Both the position numbers and the translations under genes were made by a program. From CAYMWF01 sp964394085 [NCBI: uncultured Gemmatimonadota bacterium] (GTDB taxonomy: Bacteria > GCA-2686955 > CAYMWF01): a stretch of DNA of 64,000 nt. This document shows positions 53,293 to 62,156 of this stretch, in pieces. Numbering within the stretch: the stretch's first letter is position 1; each line of letters starts with the position of its first letter. The notes beneath the pieces are model-generated. The model was not told where the DNA came from, made no database searches, and worked only from the letters and a program-made list of their open reading frames with translations. Location: assembly GCA_964394085.1 (NCBI GenBank), contig CAYMWF010000001.1, positions 89,888 to 153,887 on the forward strand, read 5' to 3'.

Positions 53293-54297
53293 GTGAATCA
53301 GATTGAATACCATGCGCGGAGAAGGCGATTCGTATCATCCGGAGTTGCAGGAGGGTGGCGGCTACTCGGGATGCTGCTTGCAGCGACGCTGCTCGGGTGC
53401 TGCGGAGGCGGGATACCCGCACCGGGAGAAACTGCGCCTGATCCTCCGGAAGGTATGATTTATATTCCGGGCGGAGAGCTCTGGTTCGGATCCACCGAGA
53501 AGGAGATCGATCTCGCCCGCCGGATGTCTGAGAATTATATCGGGAGGATTACCGAATCGAAGCGCGTGTGGTTCGAAGACGAAGTGTACCGGCTTGTCAG
53601 GATCAGACCGTTTTTCATTGATCGTTACGAAGTGACGAACGAAGAGTATGAACGATATCTGACGGAAACGGGTCGGGATGAAGAGCCGCCCGCGGGGCGT
53701 GGTAACGTTTCAGGTAAGAACTTTCCGGTGACCGGTGTGAACTGGCATGAGGCGAATGCTTACGCGACCTGGGCCGGTAAACGGCTTCCGACCGCCGAAG
53801 AATGGGAATGGGCCGCTCGCGGTGCGGAAAGAAGAATCTTCCCCTGGGGAAACGGAATGCCGGACGGAACCAGGGCCAATTATGCGGATCTCCGGACTTC
53901 TTTTCAGTGGCGGGATCTGGACCATGACGATGGAAATTCCGGCCCTGCGCCCGTTGGCAGCTACCCGGAGGGAGCGACTCCGGAAGGAGTTTTCGATATG
54001 GGGGGGAACGCGAGGGAATGGACCGCTTCAGCCGGAACGGGTGTAATCGATCCCCGGGACGGGAGGATTTACGCCTGGAACTCCCGGCATGCAGTACCGG
54101 GCGGAAACAGAATGCAGCCAATTAAAATGTATTACGTCCGCGGCGGTTCCTGGGAAAGCGCCGCCGACGACCTCCGCTGCTCCGACGTGCGTATGCTTCC
54201 CCCGAGCCGGAAGGTGGAGAGTATGGGGTTCAGATGCGTTCAGGATGCGGAACCGGCTTTTGTGAAACGATGGGAAAGGACTGGTGATGAACGATAA
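53293..54297 (+). CDS. SUMF1/formylglycine-generating-enzyme-fold lipoprotein
   Basis: A 334-residue predicted lipoprotein with a hydrophobic signal ending in LLGC (Cys36). The FGE-sulfatase fold spans about residues 52-322: IPGGELWFGS, FFIDRYEVTNEEYERY, PVTGVNWHEANAYATWAGKRLPT, GNAREWT and the terminal GFRCV. Paired catalytic cysteines of true formylglycine enzymes are not evident, so it is more likely a structural or regulatory paralogue than a sulfatase activator. It starts at GTG with GGAGG upstream. Its end overlaps the next micro-ORF by 11 bases. Confidence 0.83.
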   Translation: MNQIEYHARRRRFVSSGVAGGWRLLGMLLAATLLGCCGGGIPAPGETAPDPPEGMIYIPGGELWFGSTEKEIDLARRMSENYIGRITESKRVWFEDEVYRLVRIRPFFIDRYEVTNEEYERYLTETGRDEEPPAGRGNVSGKNFPVTGVNWHEANAYATWAGKRLPTAEEWEWAARGAERRIFPWGNGMPDGTRANYADLRTSFQWRDLDHDDGNSGPAPVGSYPEGATPEGVFDMGGNAREWTASAGTGVIDPRDGRIYAWNSRHAVPGGNRMQPIKMYYVRGGSWESAADDLRCSDVRMLPPSRKVESMGFRCVQDAEPAFVKRWERTGDER

Positions 54298-54391
54298 AAA
54301 CATTCTGCGGTTTCTGATTGGTCTTTTCGGCGCTTTGAATCTTATGCTTCTCGTTCTCAACGTGATTCTGATTTCCGAATTGATAAGCTGA
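54287..54391 (+). CDS. 34-residue single-span membrane peptide
   Basis: A short frame starting at ATG 54287 inside the end of the SUMF1-type gene. The start MNDKNILRF is polar, and the rest is a continuous hydrophobic stretch rich in Leu, Ile, Val and Phe (about residues 7-30), ending ELIS. AAAGGA lies 8 bases upstream, and a GC-only hairpin begins directly at the stop. These signals and the overlap suggest a real small protein coupled to the lipoprotein. No homologue is recognised, and it could still be chance. Confidence 0.5.
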   Translation: MNDKNILRFLIGLFGALNLMLLVLNVILISELIS

Positions 54392-54421
54392 GCGGCCGGC
54401 GCCACGAGTTGCGCCGGCCGC
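54392..54421 (+). terminator. GC-rich hairpin, probable terminator
   Basis: A perfect 11-bp stem GCGGCCGGCGC / GCGCCGGCCGC (54392-54402 with 54411-54421, 8-base loop) begins right after the micro-ORF stop. It lacks a T-run, so it may instead be an mRNA end stabiliser. Confidence 0.5.
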
Positions 54422-54437
54422 CCGTCGCACTTGCCGG

Positions 54438-54466
54438 TTGAGGAAATAAACATTAAGTGCTAGAAT
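54438..54466 (+). promoter_or_regulatory. Promoter of the selenoprotein gene
   Basis: TTGAGG (54438-54443) and TAGAAT (54461-54466) are 17 bases apart. The leader to the start codon is about 107 bases and includes a possible stem GGAAC / GTTCC. Confidence 0.65.
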
Positions 54467-54579
54467 TCTTCTGCACGGCCTGCTGACCGGTTGCCCTGCA
54501 AAAAAAAGCATTGGAACCGGCCGTTCCCGGGGTAGAAACACCGCCGGGGCATTCGACATGTAAGAATGGAGGTATCTCG

Positions 54580-55128
54580 ATGAAGAGGTTTTTCGCGCTG
54601 ACCACGTTACTTCTGGTTATCTCGCTGCCCGCCCTCGGCGCTCCGGATATCGGGGATGATGCCATCGATTTCACCGTTGAAGAGGCGGATCTGGGGATGA
54701 TAACGCTCAGCGACTCCTTCGGGAAAGTGATTATTCTGAATTTCTGGTCCTCGACGTGAATAAGCTGCGCAGAGGAACTGGAAGTTCTTCAGAATACATT
54801 TTTCGACGTTTTACATCCCACCGGCCTCGAAATTTTCGCCCTGAGTTTCTCGGATGATATTGAAACGATCCGCGAGTGGAAGCATGACCATTTCCCCGAG
54901 GATCTCGAATATTTCATGTGTCTGGATGACAACGCCCTTGTTTTCACACAGTATATGTTCGGGTCCATGTCTCTTCCGACCAACTACATTATTGATCGAG
55001 AGGGTAAGGTCGCTTACAGGAAATCGGGATTCTTCGAGGAAGAAGAGATGTACGCGATCTGCGATTCTCTCTGCTCTGACATGAACTCGATGAGCTGGGG
55101 TGAAATAAAGTCCGACTACCATAGATAA
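54580..55128 (+). CDS. Exported thioredoxin-fold protein, predicted selenoprotein (UxxC)
   Basis: A 182-residue TlpA/redoxin-like protein if the TGA at 54757-54759 is read as selenocysteine. The signal peptide is residues 1-20 (LPALGA). NFWSST-U60-I-S-C63 replaces the usual FWATWCxxC redox motif, so Sec takes the place of the first Cys. The frame continues without other stops through a normal second half with the cis-Pro loop SLPTNYIIDREGKVAY. A SECIS-like stem-loop lies just downstream. GGAGG fixes the start. Neighbouring genes use TGA as stop, so general recoding is unlikely. It probably reduces or isomerises disulfides or peroxides outside the cytoplasm. Confidence 0.82.
54765..54792 (+). 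promoter_or_regulatory. Candidate bacterial SECIS element
   Basis: Directly after the in-frame TGA, AGGAACT (54773-54779) pairs with AGTTCTT (54783-54789) around a GGA loop, and CTG/CAG can extend the stem. The loop G at 54780 lies 20 bases beyond the TGA, within the window usual for SelB-dependent bacterial SECIS hairpins. The stem lies in coding sequence, as is normal in bacteria. Confidence 0.65.
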
Positions 55129-55182
55129 TCCGAATTAATCAGCCGAAAGCCGAACAGGCCTCGAGCCAGCCACGGATGTCCG

Positions 55183-55500
55183 ATGCCGTTATACGAATAC
55201 AGATGTAAAAGGTGCGGGCGGGTAAGCTCCTTTCTCGAACGCTCCGGGGAATGGCGCTTCTGGCGTCGAAGATGCGAAAACTGCGGTTCTTTCCGGCTGT
55301 CGCGGCTGCTGTCGAATTTCACAACGGCAAAGAAATCTTCTACCACCGATTTGATGAATGAACTGAGCGGGAAGGGAAACGTCCGGTTCGTTCCGGGCGG
55401 TCCCGCGCCTGAACAGGGACCGCCGCCGGGGGGGTGCCCTTACGCCCAGGAGCCCCCATCCTCAAAGACCGGGGCGCCCCGCGACGGCGGCGCTCTCTGA
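55183..55500 (+). CDS. FmdB-type zinc-ribbon protein
   Basis: A 105-residue protein. Residues 1-40 form a zinc ribbon with Cys8, Cys11, Cys31 and Cys34, starting MPLYEYRCKRCG, which is the FmdB/CxxC signature. The tail is Pro/Gly-rich and disordered, with a short NEL segment. These proteins are proposed regulators or RNA/protein-binding factors, but function is unproven. It lies 55 bases after the selenoprotein gene and 14 bases before the M20 peptidase. Confidence 0.82.
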   Translation: MPLYEYRCKRCGRVSSFLERSGEWRFWRRRCENCGSFRLSRLLSNFTTAKKSSTTDLMNELSGKGNVRFVPGGPAPEQGPPPGGCPYAQEPPSSKTGAPRDGGAL

Positions 55501-55513
55501 ATGGAGAACCAAG

Positions 55514-56746
55514 ATGAAAGACAGGATCCGTAATTACTTCAAGAAACACCACGATGAAATCACCTCCAGGACGGTGGAGATTCTTTCCGACATGGTCAAA
55601 CAGAAAACAGTCAACGTAATACCCGAGAAATTGTCGGAGCATCCATACCTGGAAGTACGTGGCGAGGAATGGCGGGTCGCCGACATCGTCGAGAGGTGGT
55701 TCAAGGAATGGGGTATACGATTCGACCGGTTCGAACGGGAAAAAGGCCGGACCAATATCATCGGAAAGCTGGGGAACGGCGATACCGGTTTCCGAAAACT
55801 CTTCATGGCGGCGCACCTCGATGTCGTGCCGGCGGGGGACGGCTGGTCGACAGATCCTTATGAACCGACGGTCAGGGACGGCAGAATAATCGGCCGCGGC
55901 GTGCTCGACAACAAGGGGCCCATGGTCAGCGCCATGATGGCCGCGAAAGCCCTGGTCGATCTCGGAATCGCAGCCGAGCTGCCCGGCGAGCTTCTGGTGG
56001 CCGGCCTGGCCGATGAGGAAGCGAGCGGCGATTTCGATTGCGGCATCGAATACCTTCTCGAGGAGAAACTGATCTCTCCAACTGATGCGATAATTCCCGA
56101 TATCGGCGAGAACATGCGGTCTATCGACGTGGCTGAAAAAGGTCGCGCCGTGATCCAGGTTACTTCCAAAGGGACGCAGGCTCACGGTTCCACCCCCGAA
56201 CGGGGGGTGAACGCCATATTTCCGATGGCGAGGTTCCTTGCCCTGGTCGAGAAACTGGATCTCGAATACACAGAGCATCCTTATCTCGGCGGATGGACCA
56301 TGAATCTCGGTGAGATCCGCGGCGGCGTCGCTGCCAACATCGTACCCGCGGAATGCGTCGCCTTTTTCGATTTCAGGCTGGTTCCCGGTCAGCACGTCGG
56401 GCAGATTATCGAGAAGTTCCAGGATTTCGCCGCCGAGGCGGGGGGTGAATTCGAATTCTCCATCCAGTCGGAGACCGAACCGCACGAGATAAGCCCCGAT
56501 AACGATCTGGTCAGGGCGATAAAGTCCAATTCGTCGGTTGTGCTGGGGTTCGAACCCGAGCCTTTCGGTCTCGGGGGCGGCACCTTCGCCAAGACGCTGA
56601 ACATGCACGGCATTACGGCGGTAGGGTTCGGCCCCGGTGATGATACCGCCTTCCATGTGGCGGACGAGTTCGTGGAGATCGAGCAGCTCGTGCAGTTCGC
56701 CGAGCTGATCAGCCTGGTGGCCGTGGATTTACTTACCACAAAGTAA
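55514..56746 (+). CDS. M20-family metallopeptidase/deacylase
   Basis: A 410-residue di-zinc hydrolase of the ArgE/DapE/ACY1 group. Metal ligands are His in AAHLDVVPAG, Asp in RGVLDNKGP, Glu in DEEASGDF, Asp in IPDIGEN and His in DDTAFHVADE. The dimerisation domain lies at about 185-300. The order of motifs fits peptidases (PepV/DapE-like), but the substrate cannot be told. ATGGAGAACCAAG precedes the ATG. It is the last gene before a bidirectional terminator. Confidence 0.87.
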   Translation: MKDRIRNYFKKHHDEITSRTVEILSDMVKQKTVNVIPEKLSEHPYLEVRGEEWRVADIVERWFKEWGIRFDRFEREKGRTNIIGKLGNGDTGFRKLFMAAHLDVVPAGDGWSTDPYEPTVRDGRIIGRGVLDNKGPMVSAMMAAKALVDLGIAAELPGELLVAGLADEEASGDFDCGIEYLLEEKLISPTDAIIPDIGENMRSIDVAEKGRAVIQVTSKGTQAHGSTPERGVNAIFPMARFLALVEKLDLEYTEHPYLGGWTMNLGEIRGGVAANIVPAECVAFFDFRLVPGQHVGQIIEKFQDFAAEAGGEFEFSIQSETEPHEISPDNDLVRAIKSNSSVVLGFEPEPFGLGGGTFAKTLNMHGITAVGFGPGDDTAFHVADEFVEIEQLVQFAELISLVAVDLLTTK

Positions 56747-56759
56747 TAATACTGAAATA

Positions 56760-56787
56760 AAAAAAGCCTTCCGAAAGGAAGGTTTTT

Positions 56788-56788
<1 letters not shown>
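56760..56788. terminator. Bidirectional terminator, M20 gene and tRNA-fMet
   Basis: CCTTCC-GAAA-GGAAGG (56767-56782) is flanked by AAAAAAAG on the left and TTTTTT on the right. It therefore works as a T-tailed terminator on both strands, for the peptidase gene and for the tRNA. Confidence 0.9.
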
Positions 56789-56864
<76 letters not shown>

Positions 56865-56882
56865 CCTTTTCAACAAGGGCGC

Positions 56883-56912
56883 AACATAGCACCGGGCCCG
56901 GATTCGTGTCAA
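56883..56912 (-). promoter_or_regulatory. Promoter of the initiator tRNA
   Basis: On the minus strand, consensus TTGACA (56912-56907) and TATGTT (56888-56883) are 18 bases apart. Transcription would start about 12 bases before the mature tRNA. Confidence 0.78.
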
Positions 56913-56957
56913 GCCGTTTTTTATTTTAGCATCTTCGTCCGTTTTATTGCAGAGCCT

Positions 56958-59900
56958 CTACCAGGCATCCCGGGTTTCGTCGATACTGATGCCGTTCGAT
57001 TCACCGGGAGTGGGAACGGTGAATTCGGCCCACTGCTCGGCGCCGTCCAGGAAACGGCCGCAGGATACATCTGTTTCGCCCGGTCCGAACTTTATATGGT
57101 CGTATTTCCGGAACCGTCCGTTGCTCCAGCCGAACAGGGCTATTTCTTCACCGTTCATATCAAGCTTGAAAGGGCAGTGGAGGGAACCCTGGCTCGTATC
57201 GTCGTCGGCCCAGACGATGACGAATCCGCCGGGTGGCACGGGAATATCGGGAAGCTTGAACTTGTCCGGCCTGTTTATATCATCGGTAATGTACAATCCA
57301 CCGATGGAAACAGTCTGCTTTTCCCCATTGTAAAGCTCAATCCAGTCGTCGTATTCACCCTCTTCATCACAGAAACATCCGCTGTTGCCCGCGAGGAACT
57401 CATTGATGCAGAAGCCGGTGGGACGCCTGAACATCAGTTCGAAAAAGGATTCGTTTTCGCAATAGATTCCACCGCCCGTATCCCTGATTTTCACCTCGAA
57501 CGCGTAATCGCCGTCCGGAGCAAGCTGGCTGACCTTGAATTGCTGAGAAAAAGAAGTGAAACCACCGGGCTCAACGGTAAACGGTGTCGAACACCACTGG
57601 TTGTCGAACGGCCACCTGATTCCATCCGGAAACCGCAGGTTATAACTGAGAATACCCGATTGGCTCCGCGTGGAGGTGTTCGTGACGGTAATCGTTGCTT
57701 CGAGCGGCTCTTTCGGATACACGGAATCCGGTTCGATCTCCAGGGATACCCGGACGGGGGCCGTCCATTCGTTTTCTGCACGGGGGGTCGGATTCTCCAT
57801 CAATGCGGAGAAGTATCCGGCGTCCCTGTACCGTCCATAAGCTAAATCCGCCTCTGCCGGTCCGAACCAGAGACTGTCGGAAGGATTTTCGAAAGGGTTT
57901 CCGGGATGCCTGAGAATAAAACTGCCCTGCTCCGAATCCGGCGTTAAAACTGCATGAAGATCCCCCTCCCAGGTTTCGCCGTCCAGCCAGATCAGCCGGT
58001 ATCCGCCGGGAGCGATGTAAGACCCATCCGGGAATGACCAGCTTTCCCCGCCGGTTTCAAGTACCAGGCCGTTCAGCGGAACAGTCTCATCGGAGCAGTT
58101 GAACAGTTCGAGCCACGGATCGTAATCACCGGCCTCGTCGGTTATCGTTGTCTGGTTGTTTCCCATGAACTCGTTCAGATACAGGTTCACCGACGGGGGA
58201 GGCACAAGACCTTCGAACGCACCGGATACGAATGCGATCCGTTCATCCACGAAATCCAGGATCGTTTCGGGAGATTCTTCGAAATAGCGGTTTTCTTCGA
58301 AATAGTGTTTGAAATAATCCCTGCGGCCGTCCTCCAGCACGAGGTCGTGAGCCTCATAAACGTTAAAGGCCAGAGAGCTCCGGTTATAGACGGTTTGTAT
58401 GAGGTTCCGGAGGATACCACCGTAGAGCCGCCTGTACCTGGGACAGCCGAGGAGCCGTTCCCAGAGCATGTTGTACCTGCCGCTCTGAGGCGATTCGCTG
58501 GTTCCGAATGTGACGGGCAGGACGGTCGTATCCTTCGGCCTTCCGAAGGTCATGTCGAGGTCCCATGGGATGAAGCGCCAGAAAGAACCGTCTCTGAAAT
58601 AGAGGTAGTAGTTGTGCCCGATAAAATCCGAGTTGCCCAGCATGATCTGGGTTGCATACCAGGTCAGGGTTTCTTCTACATCGAATTTGTCCCGCACCAG
58701 ATCTGCGAAAACATGATCCGGGTTCGAGGTCCCGAGGAATTCCGTGAGCTTGATGATTTCATGCACCGCCCCTGTATGGCCCGTTTCATTTTCGTACCGG
58801 CGAATGTACTCATATCCCGATTGAAGACGTGTCAGCAGGCCGGAGCACTTGAACAGGTGGTCTCCGGGTGATAACCCGTGGTTTTCGAGGAAATACGGGC
58901 CGAGCTGCTCGACCTCGGTAAAAACGCCGCGGAATTCATCATTCCGCCAGAGTGCGCGGAACCCGGTCCGCGGCGCGAGGATTCCCGATTCCTCGAACAG
59001 ATCGAACGCCAGGCGTTCCCTTATGAGAGATACATCCCCCCGTTCGGAGTTGAAATTGAGCCTGTCGCCGCCGTAAGCGGGGATATATGTCTCGAACCTG
59101 ATCTTTATGGACTTTTTCGGGCAGAATTTACTGGTATATCCCCTGTATCTTATCCCGGCATCCAGCTCGCTGCAATCCTCGGAGTCGAAAGTGATATCGG
59201 CGTATTCATCGGAAAAAATGTTTTTATTCAACCGGGCCAGCTGTTCTTCGTCTATCCGGTAACGGCACCAGGGAAGCAGCGATGAGCCGAATTCGACAGG
59301 TATGCCTTCCGCTGCGGGCGACGGTTCGCCTTCGTTGCCGAAAAGATCCACCGCGGAGACCCTGTACCGGTAAACGTTTCCGGCTTTCACATTCCGGTCG
59401 AGGTAGCGCCGGAAAGGAGTAGGTTCCGCCGTGACGGGATAGAAAGGCATATCCATCTCATCTTTCCGGTAAACGATGTAGCCTGCGATGTCGGGTGTGA
59501 ACTGCTCATCCCAGCGGAGTATATTGAGACCGTAGCTCCCCACCGTGGCGAAACCGCTCACCCGGGGGGGAGGTTCGGAATCGATGCTCCATTGGTAAAC
59601 GGCCAGGTTGGCGATCATGGTTTCACCCTTCACGGGGACGAAGACCACGTTTAATTGACCGTCGGTAACGGTCGCGAAAAGGCTTATCTCAATTCCGTAA
59701 TTCCTTTCCGCGAGCTCCCAGATATCAAGATTGTCGAGCATTTTCACGCCTTCGACGTAGATATCCTGAACACGCTGGCCCCTCCAGTCGTATTCCGTCT
59801 CGACGAACCCGAGTTTTATAATATACGTCCCGTCGGGAACATCGAACCTGTATTCCTCGACTCCTTTCCTCGTCGATTTGAAAAGTTTGAAATCCATGTC

Positions 59901-60170
59901 TCCGCCGACATACGAGAGGCGGTTCCAGAGGAATTCATATCCTCCGATGTAGCCGGCACCGAGTTCGGGGCTGTATTCCCGGTCGGTATAATAGTTGATT
60001 CCATCCGCGCCGGTGTAGAAGGAGTCGGCGCAGTTGAATCCGACGACTTCCGTGGGCGGGTCGTTTGAGTCGGCGGAGAAGGAATCCGGGACGATAAAGG
60101 CGGGGAGCAGAGGCAACGCGAGAAAAATGAGCCCGCGCAATTTGAGAATCAACGTCTCGAAGTTGATCAT
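56958..60170 (-). CDS. Secreted CotH-kinase-family protein with malectin and lamin-tail domains
   Basis: A 1070-residue exported protein with a signal peptide (about residues 1-32). Domain order is a malectin-like carbohydrate-binding domain (about 42-190), a fibronectin III domain (about 200-295), a CotH kinase domain (about 330-690; GNSDFIGHNYYLYF and the metal-binding PWDLDMTFG), and two lamin-tail domains (about 705-810 and 935-1060; NEF...LELFN, NEFLAG...WIELYN). CotH proteins are atypical protein kinases that phosphorylate exported proteins. GGGAG precedes the ATG. It lies 113 bases after the beta-propeller gene on the same strand. Confidence 0.87.
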   Translation of the reverse strand: MINFETLILKLRGLIFLALPLLPAFIVPDSFSADSNDPPTEVVGFNCADSFYTGADGINYYTDREYSPELGAGYIGGYEFLWNRLSYVGGDMDFKLFKSTRKGVEEYRFDVPDGTYIIKLGFVETEYDWRGQRVQDIYVEGVKMLDNLDIWELAERNYGIEISLFATVTDGQLNVVFVPVKGETMIANLAVYQWSIDSEPPPRVSGFATVGSYGLNILRWDEQFTPDIAGYIVYRKDEMDMPFYPVTAEPTPFRRYLDRNVKAGNVYRYRVSAVDLFGNEGEPSPAAEGIPVEFGSSLLPWCRYRIDEEQLARLNKNIFSDEYADITFDSEDCSELDAGIRYRGYTSKFCPKKSIKIRFETYIPAYGGDRLNFNSERGDVSLIRERLAFDLFEESGILAPRTGFRALWRNDEFRGVFTEVEQLGPYFLENHGLSPGDHLFKCSGLLTRLQSGYEYIRRYENETGHTGAVHEIIKLTEFLGTSNPDHVFADLVRDKFDVEETLTWYATQIMLGNSDFIGHNYYLYFRDGSFWRFIPWDLDMTFGRPKDTTVLPVTFGTSESPQSGRYNMLWERLLGCPRYRRLYGGILRNLIQTVYNRSSLAFNVYEAHDLVLEDGRRDYFKHYFEENRYFEESPETILDFVDERIAFVSGAFEGLVPPPSVNLYLNEFMGNNQTTITDEAGDYDPWLELFNCSDETVPLNGLVLETGGESWSFPDGSYIAPGGYRLIWLDGETWEGDLHAVLTPDSEQGSFILRHPGNPFENPSDSLWFGPAEADLAYGRYRDAGYFSALMENPTPRAENEWTAPVRVSLEIEPDSVYPKEPLEATITVTNTSTRSQSGILSYNLRFPDGIRWPFDNQWCSTPFTVEPGGFTSFSQQFKVSQLAPDGDYAFEVKIRDTGGGIYCENESFFELMFRRPTGFCINEFLAGNSGCFCDEEGEYDDWIELYNGEKQTVSIGGLYITDDINRPDKFKLPDIPVPPGGFVIVWADDDTSQGSLHCPFKLDMNGEEIALFGWSNGRFRKYDHIKFGPGETDVSCGRFLDGAEQWAEFTVPTPGESNGISIDETRDAW

Positions 60171-60283
60171 CGGTGTGCTCCCATACGCTTTTTAAAGGTC
60201 AGGCCCCTTAAAATGAACGGATGGGAATCACACCGTCTTTAGAGAATTGTATTCAGCAGCGTTTCGCGTTCCGTGTGATCACT

Positions 60284-61837
60284 TCACTGGACTTCGAATG
60301 AGAACGAGTCCCGGCAGAGCCAGCCGCCGTCGAGTCGCAGCACGGGCTCTCCCTCATATTCACCCGGGGGCGTCGCACCGGGCACGAAAATTTCGAAACT
60401 CTTTTCGATGGTCGCCCCGGGGGGAATCGACCGGTGCGAACCGGCATACAGATCCAGCTCGCTCGATACCGGGCCGGATACGAGAAGCTCCAGCTCGTTG
60501 AATCTCTGAGCCGCGGATCCCGTGTTTTCGAGCTTGAGGCCGATAGTGAAACTTTCACCTGCGAGAACAGGCTCCGCCGGAGATTCGGTTACGGTGAGGA
60601 GGGCGCCGGTTGTGAGATCGATGCTGTATACAGTGCCACCGTAGCCGGACTGGCTCGCATGGATCCTTTTGCAGGCGACCGCCGCCTGGGTGCCGTCCGC
60701 CGTCAGGTCGCATCCGAAAATGGAGCCGGGAGTGTCGATCACGAAGATCGGGTCGGGATTTTCCCGCTCGAAAATGAACAGTTCCTCGTGAGGATACTCG
60801 GGATCACCCCAGTAGCCGGCTATGGCGCGCGAACCGTCCGCGCTCAGGTCGCAATGGGCTATCACGTCATAGATGAAGAATCCGCCGCCCGGACCGCCGG
60901 CGATTTCGCGGCTCCAGAGAGGTTCGGGGCTCGAAATGTCGAAAATGCCGAGCCAGTTGTGACCCCTCCGGCTCCAATCCGTGAGGCCCAGCAGAACGGT
61001 GCTCCCGTCATCCGAAATCGCCGCCGCGTCTGAGAAGGCGTCCGGAGCCCCCGGCATCGTGAAATCCCAGAGAAGCTCGTATTCTGCCCCGTTCCAGTGG
61101 CGGACTTCCACCGAACCGGGCATATCCCCGATTGTCGCGACCATGTAAGAACCGTCCCAGGAGAGATCATAACCCCTGGCCACGGCTCCGTAACCCTCCC
61201 AGAGTGTGAAGCCTGCGCCGGTTTCGAATACCCAGGCTCGACCCATGTCGTTGGCGAGCGCCACGTTTCCGTCACCGCTCACGGCGACGGCTTCCACCGT
61301 CCCGATCCCGACGAATTCATCCTTGGTCCAGGTGGGGACTCCGGATGCGGGATCGAATACCGCCGTATGAAGTTTGAGGATGGATGATGAGATGACGACG
61401 ATTTTCGAGCCGTCCGCCGATACGCCGCCGTAGGCGAAATACTGCCTGCCCGTGAACTCGTAGTGCCAGTCAGGCTCCGGATTGTCGCCGGACCATTTGT
61501 ATATACCGGTGCATTCTTCGGTCAGATCCGCGTAGACGAGAACCTTGATCGACCCGTCTTCAGACATGGAGAAGTCGCCTTCTATGACATAAGGCTGAAT
61601 CCCGTAGAACCAGAGCGGGCTGCCGGCTCCCCAGGCGTCGAACAGGCCTGCCGTGGCGGGTTGATACCCGACAGCGGTGAGTATACGGTCGCCCTGGTCG
61701 CTTATCGCCGCACCGAGCGGCGTCTGCCGATTGATGGATGCATCCCAGATGATGTCCGTGGACCGCTGAGCCGCCGCGGACGGTGGAAGCAGAAACACCA
61801 CTATCGAGACAATCACGAAAAACAGCATATTACGCAT
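60284..61837 (-). CDS. Secreted beta-propeller protein
   Basis: A 517-residue exported protein with a signal peptide (about residues 1-24, SAAAQ). The middle consists of repeated blades with SxDGS/SADGSR and DISxDG motifs, as in WD40- or PQQ-like propellers. The C-terminal 100 residues form a beta-sandwich of the NPCBM/CARDB type (FTIGLKLENTGSAAQRF). ATG 61837 is chosen because GGAGG lies 7 bases upstream. A longer frame would extend past the promoter. The ligand is unknown. It probably shares a transcript with the CotH gene. Confidence 0.82.
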   Translation of the reverse strand: MRNMLFFVIVSIVVFLLPPSAAAQRSTDIIWDASINRQTPLGAAISDQGDRILTAVGYQPATAGLFDAWGAGSPLWFYGIQPYVIEGDFSMSEDGSIKVLVYADLTEECTGIYKWSGDNPEPDWHYEFTGRQYFAYGGVSADGSKIVVISSSILKLHTAVFDPASGVPTWTKDEFVGIGTVEAVAVSGDGNVALANDMGRAWVFETGAGFTLWEGYGAVARGYDLSWDGSYMVATIGDMPGSVEVRHWNGAEYELLWDFTMPGAPDAFSDAAAISDDGSTVLLGLTDWSRRGHNWLGIFDISSPEPLWSREIAGGPGGGFFIYDVIAHCDLSADGSRAIAGYWGDPEYPHEELFIFERENPDPIFVIDTPGSIFGCDLTADGTQAAVACKRIHASQSGYGGTVYSIDLTTGALLTVTESPAEPVLAGESFTIGLKLENTGSAAQRFNELELLVSGPVSSELDLYAGSHRSIPPGATIEKSFEIFVPGATPPGEYEGEPVLRLDGGWLCRDSFSFEVQ

Positions 61838-61945
61838 CGATATACCTCCGTTTGGGAGCACCCCGGATCGTTGCCGCGCCGGTCGTGCTTTCTTATTCAC
61901 CACGTCGGCAACGGCTGTTCTTGTCGGAAAAGAAAGACATAATTC

Positions 61946-61975
61946 AGTATAGTATAGAATCATGTATTCCATCAA
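61946..61975 (-). promoter_or_regulatory. Promoter of the beta-propeller/CotH genes
   Basis: On the minus strand, TTGATG (61975-61970) and TATACT (61951-61946) are 18 bases apart. A second overlapping TATACT lies 5 bases upstream. Confidence 0.62.
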
Positions 61976-62156
61976 CTTTCTTTTACATGCTTCCGTGGAT
62001 TGCGGTTCATTCAGGAATAACATTGCGCGGAGGGGCATGTGTTGATATTCATGTTTTCACCCGTCGTGCTTCGGAATGTTCCGGTGCCGGCACGCCGGCA
62101 GGATTGACGGAGCGGTTTCACCGGTCGGCATCGTTCATCTCAATAAGGATCAGGAT

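Noticed and set aside
53293-54297. True formylglycine-generating enzyme
   Set aside because: The catalytic Cys pair expected of sulfatase activators is not evident, and the protein is a lipoprotein.
54757-54759. Alternative genetic code (TGA as Trp or Gly)
   Set aside because: Many genes here end in TGA at conserved C-termini, for example the kinase and dctM, so TGA is a normal stop.
54580-55128. Pseudogene with a premature stop
   Set aside because: The stop falls exactly on a catalytic Cys position, the frame resumes perfectly, and a SECIS-like hairpin follows, so selenocysteine is the simpler reading.
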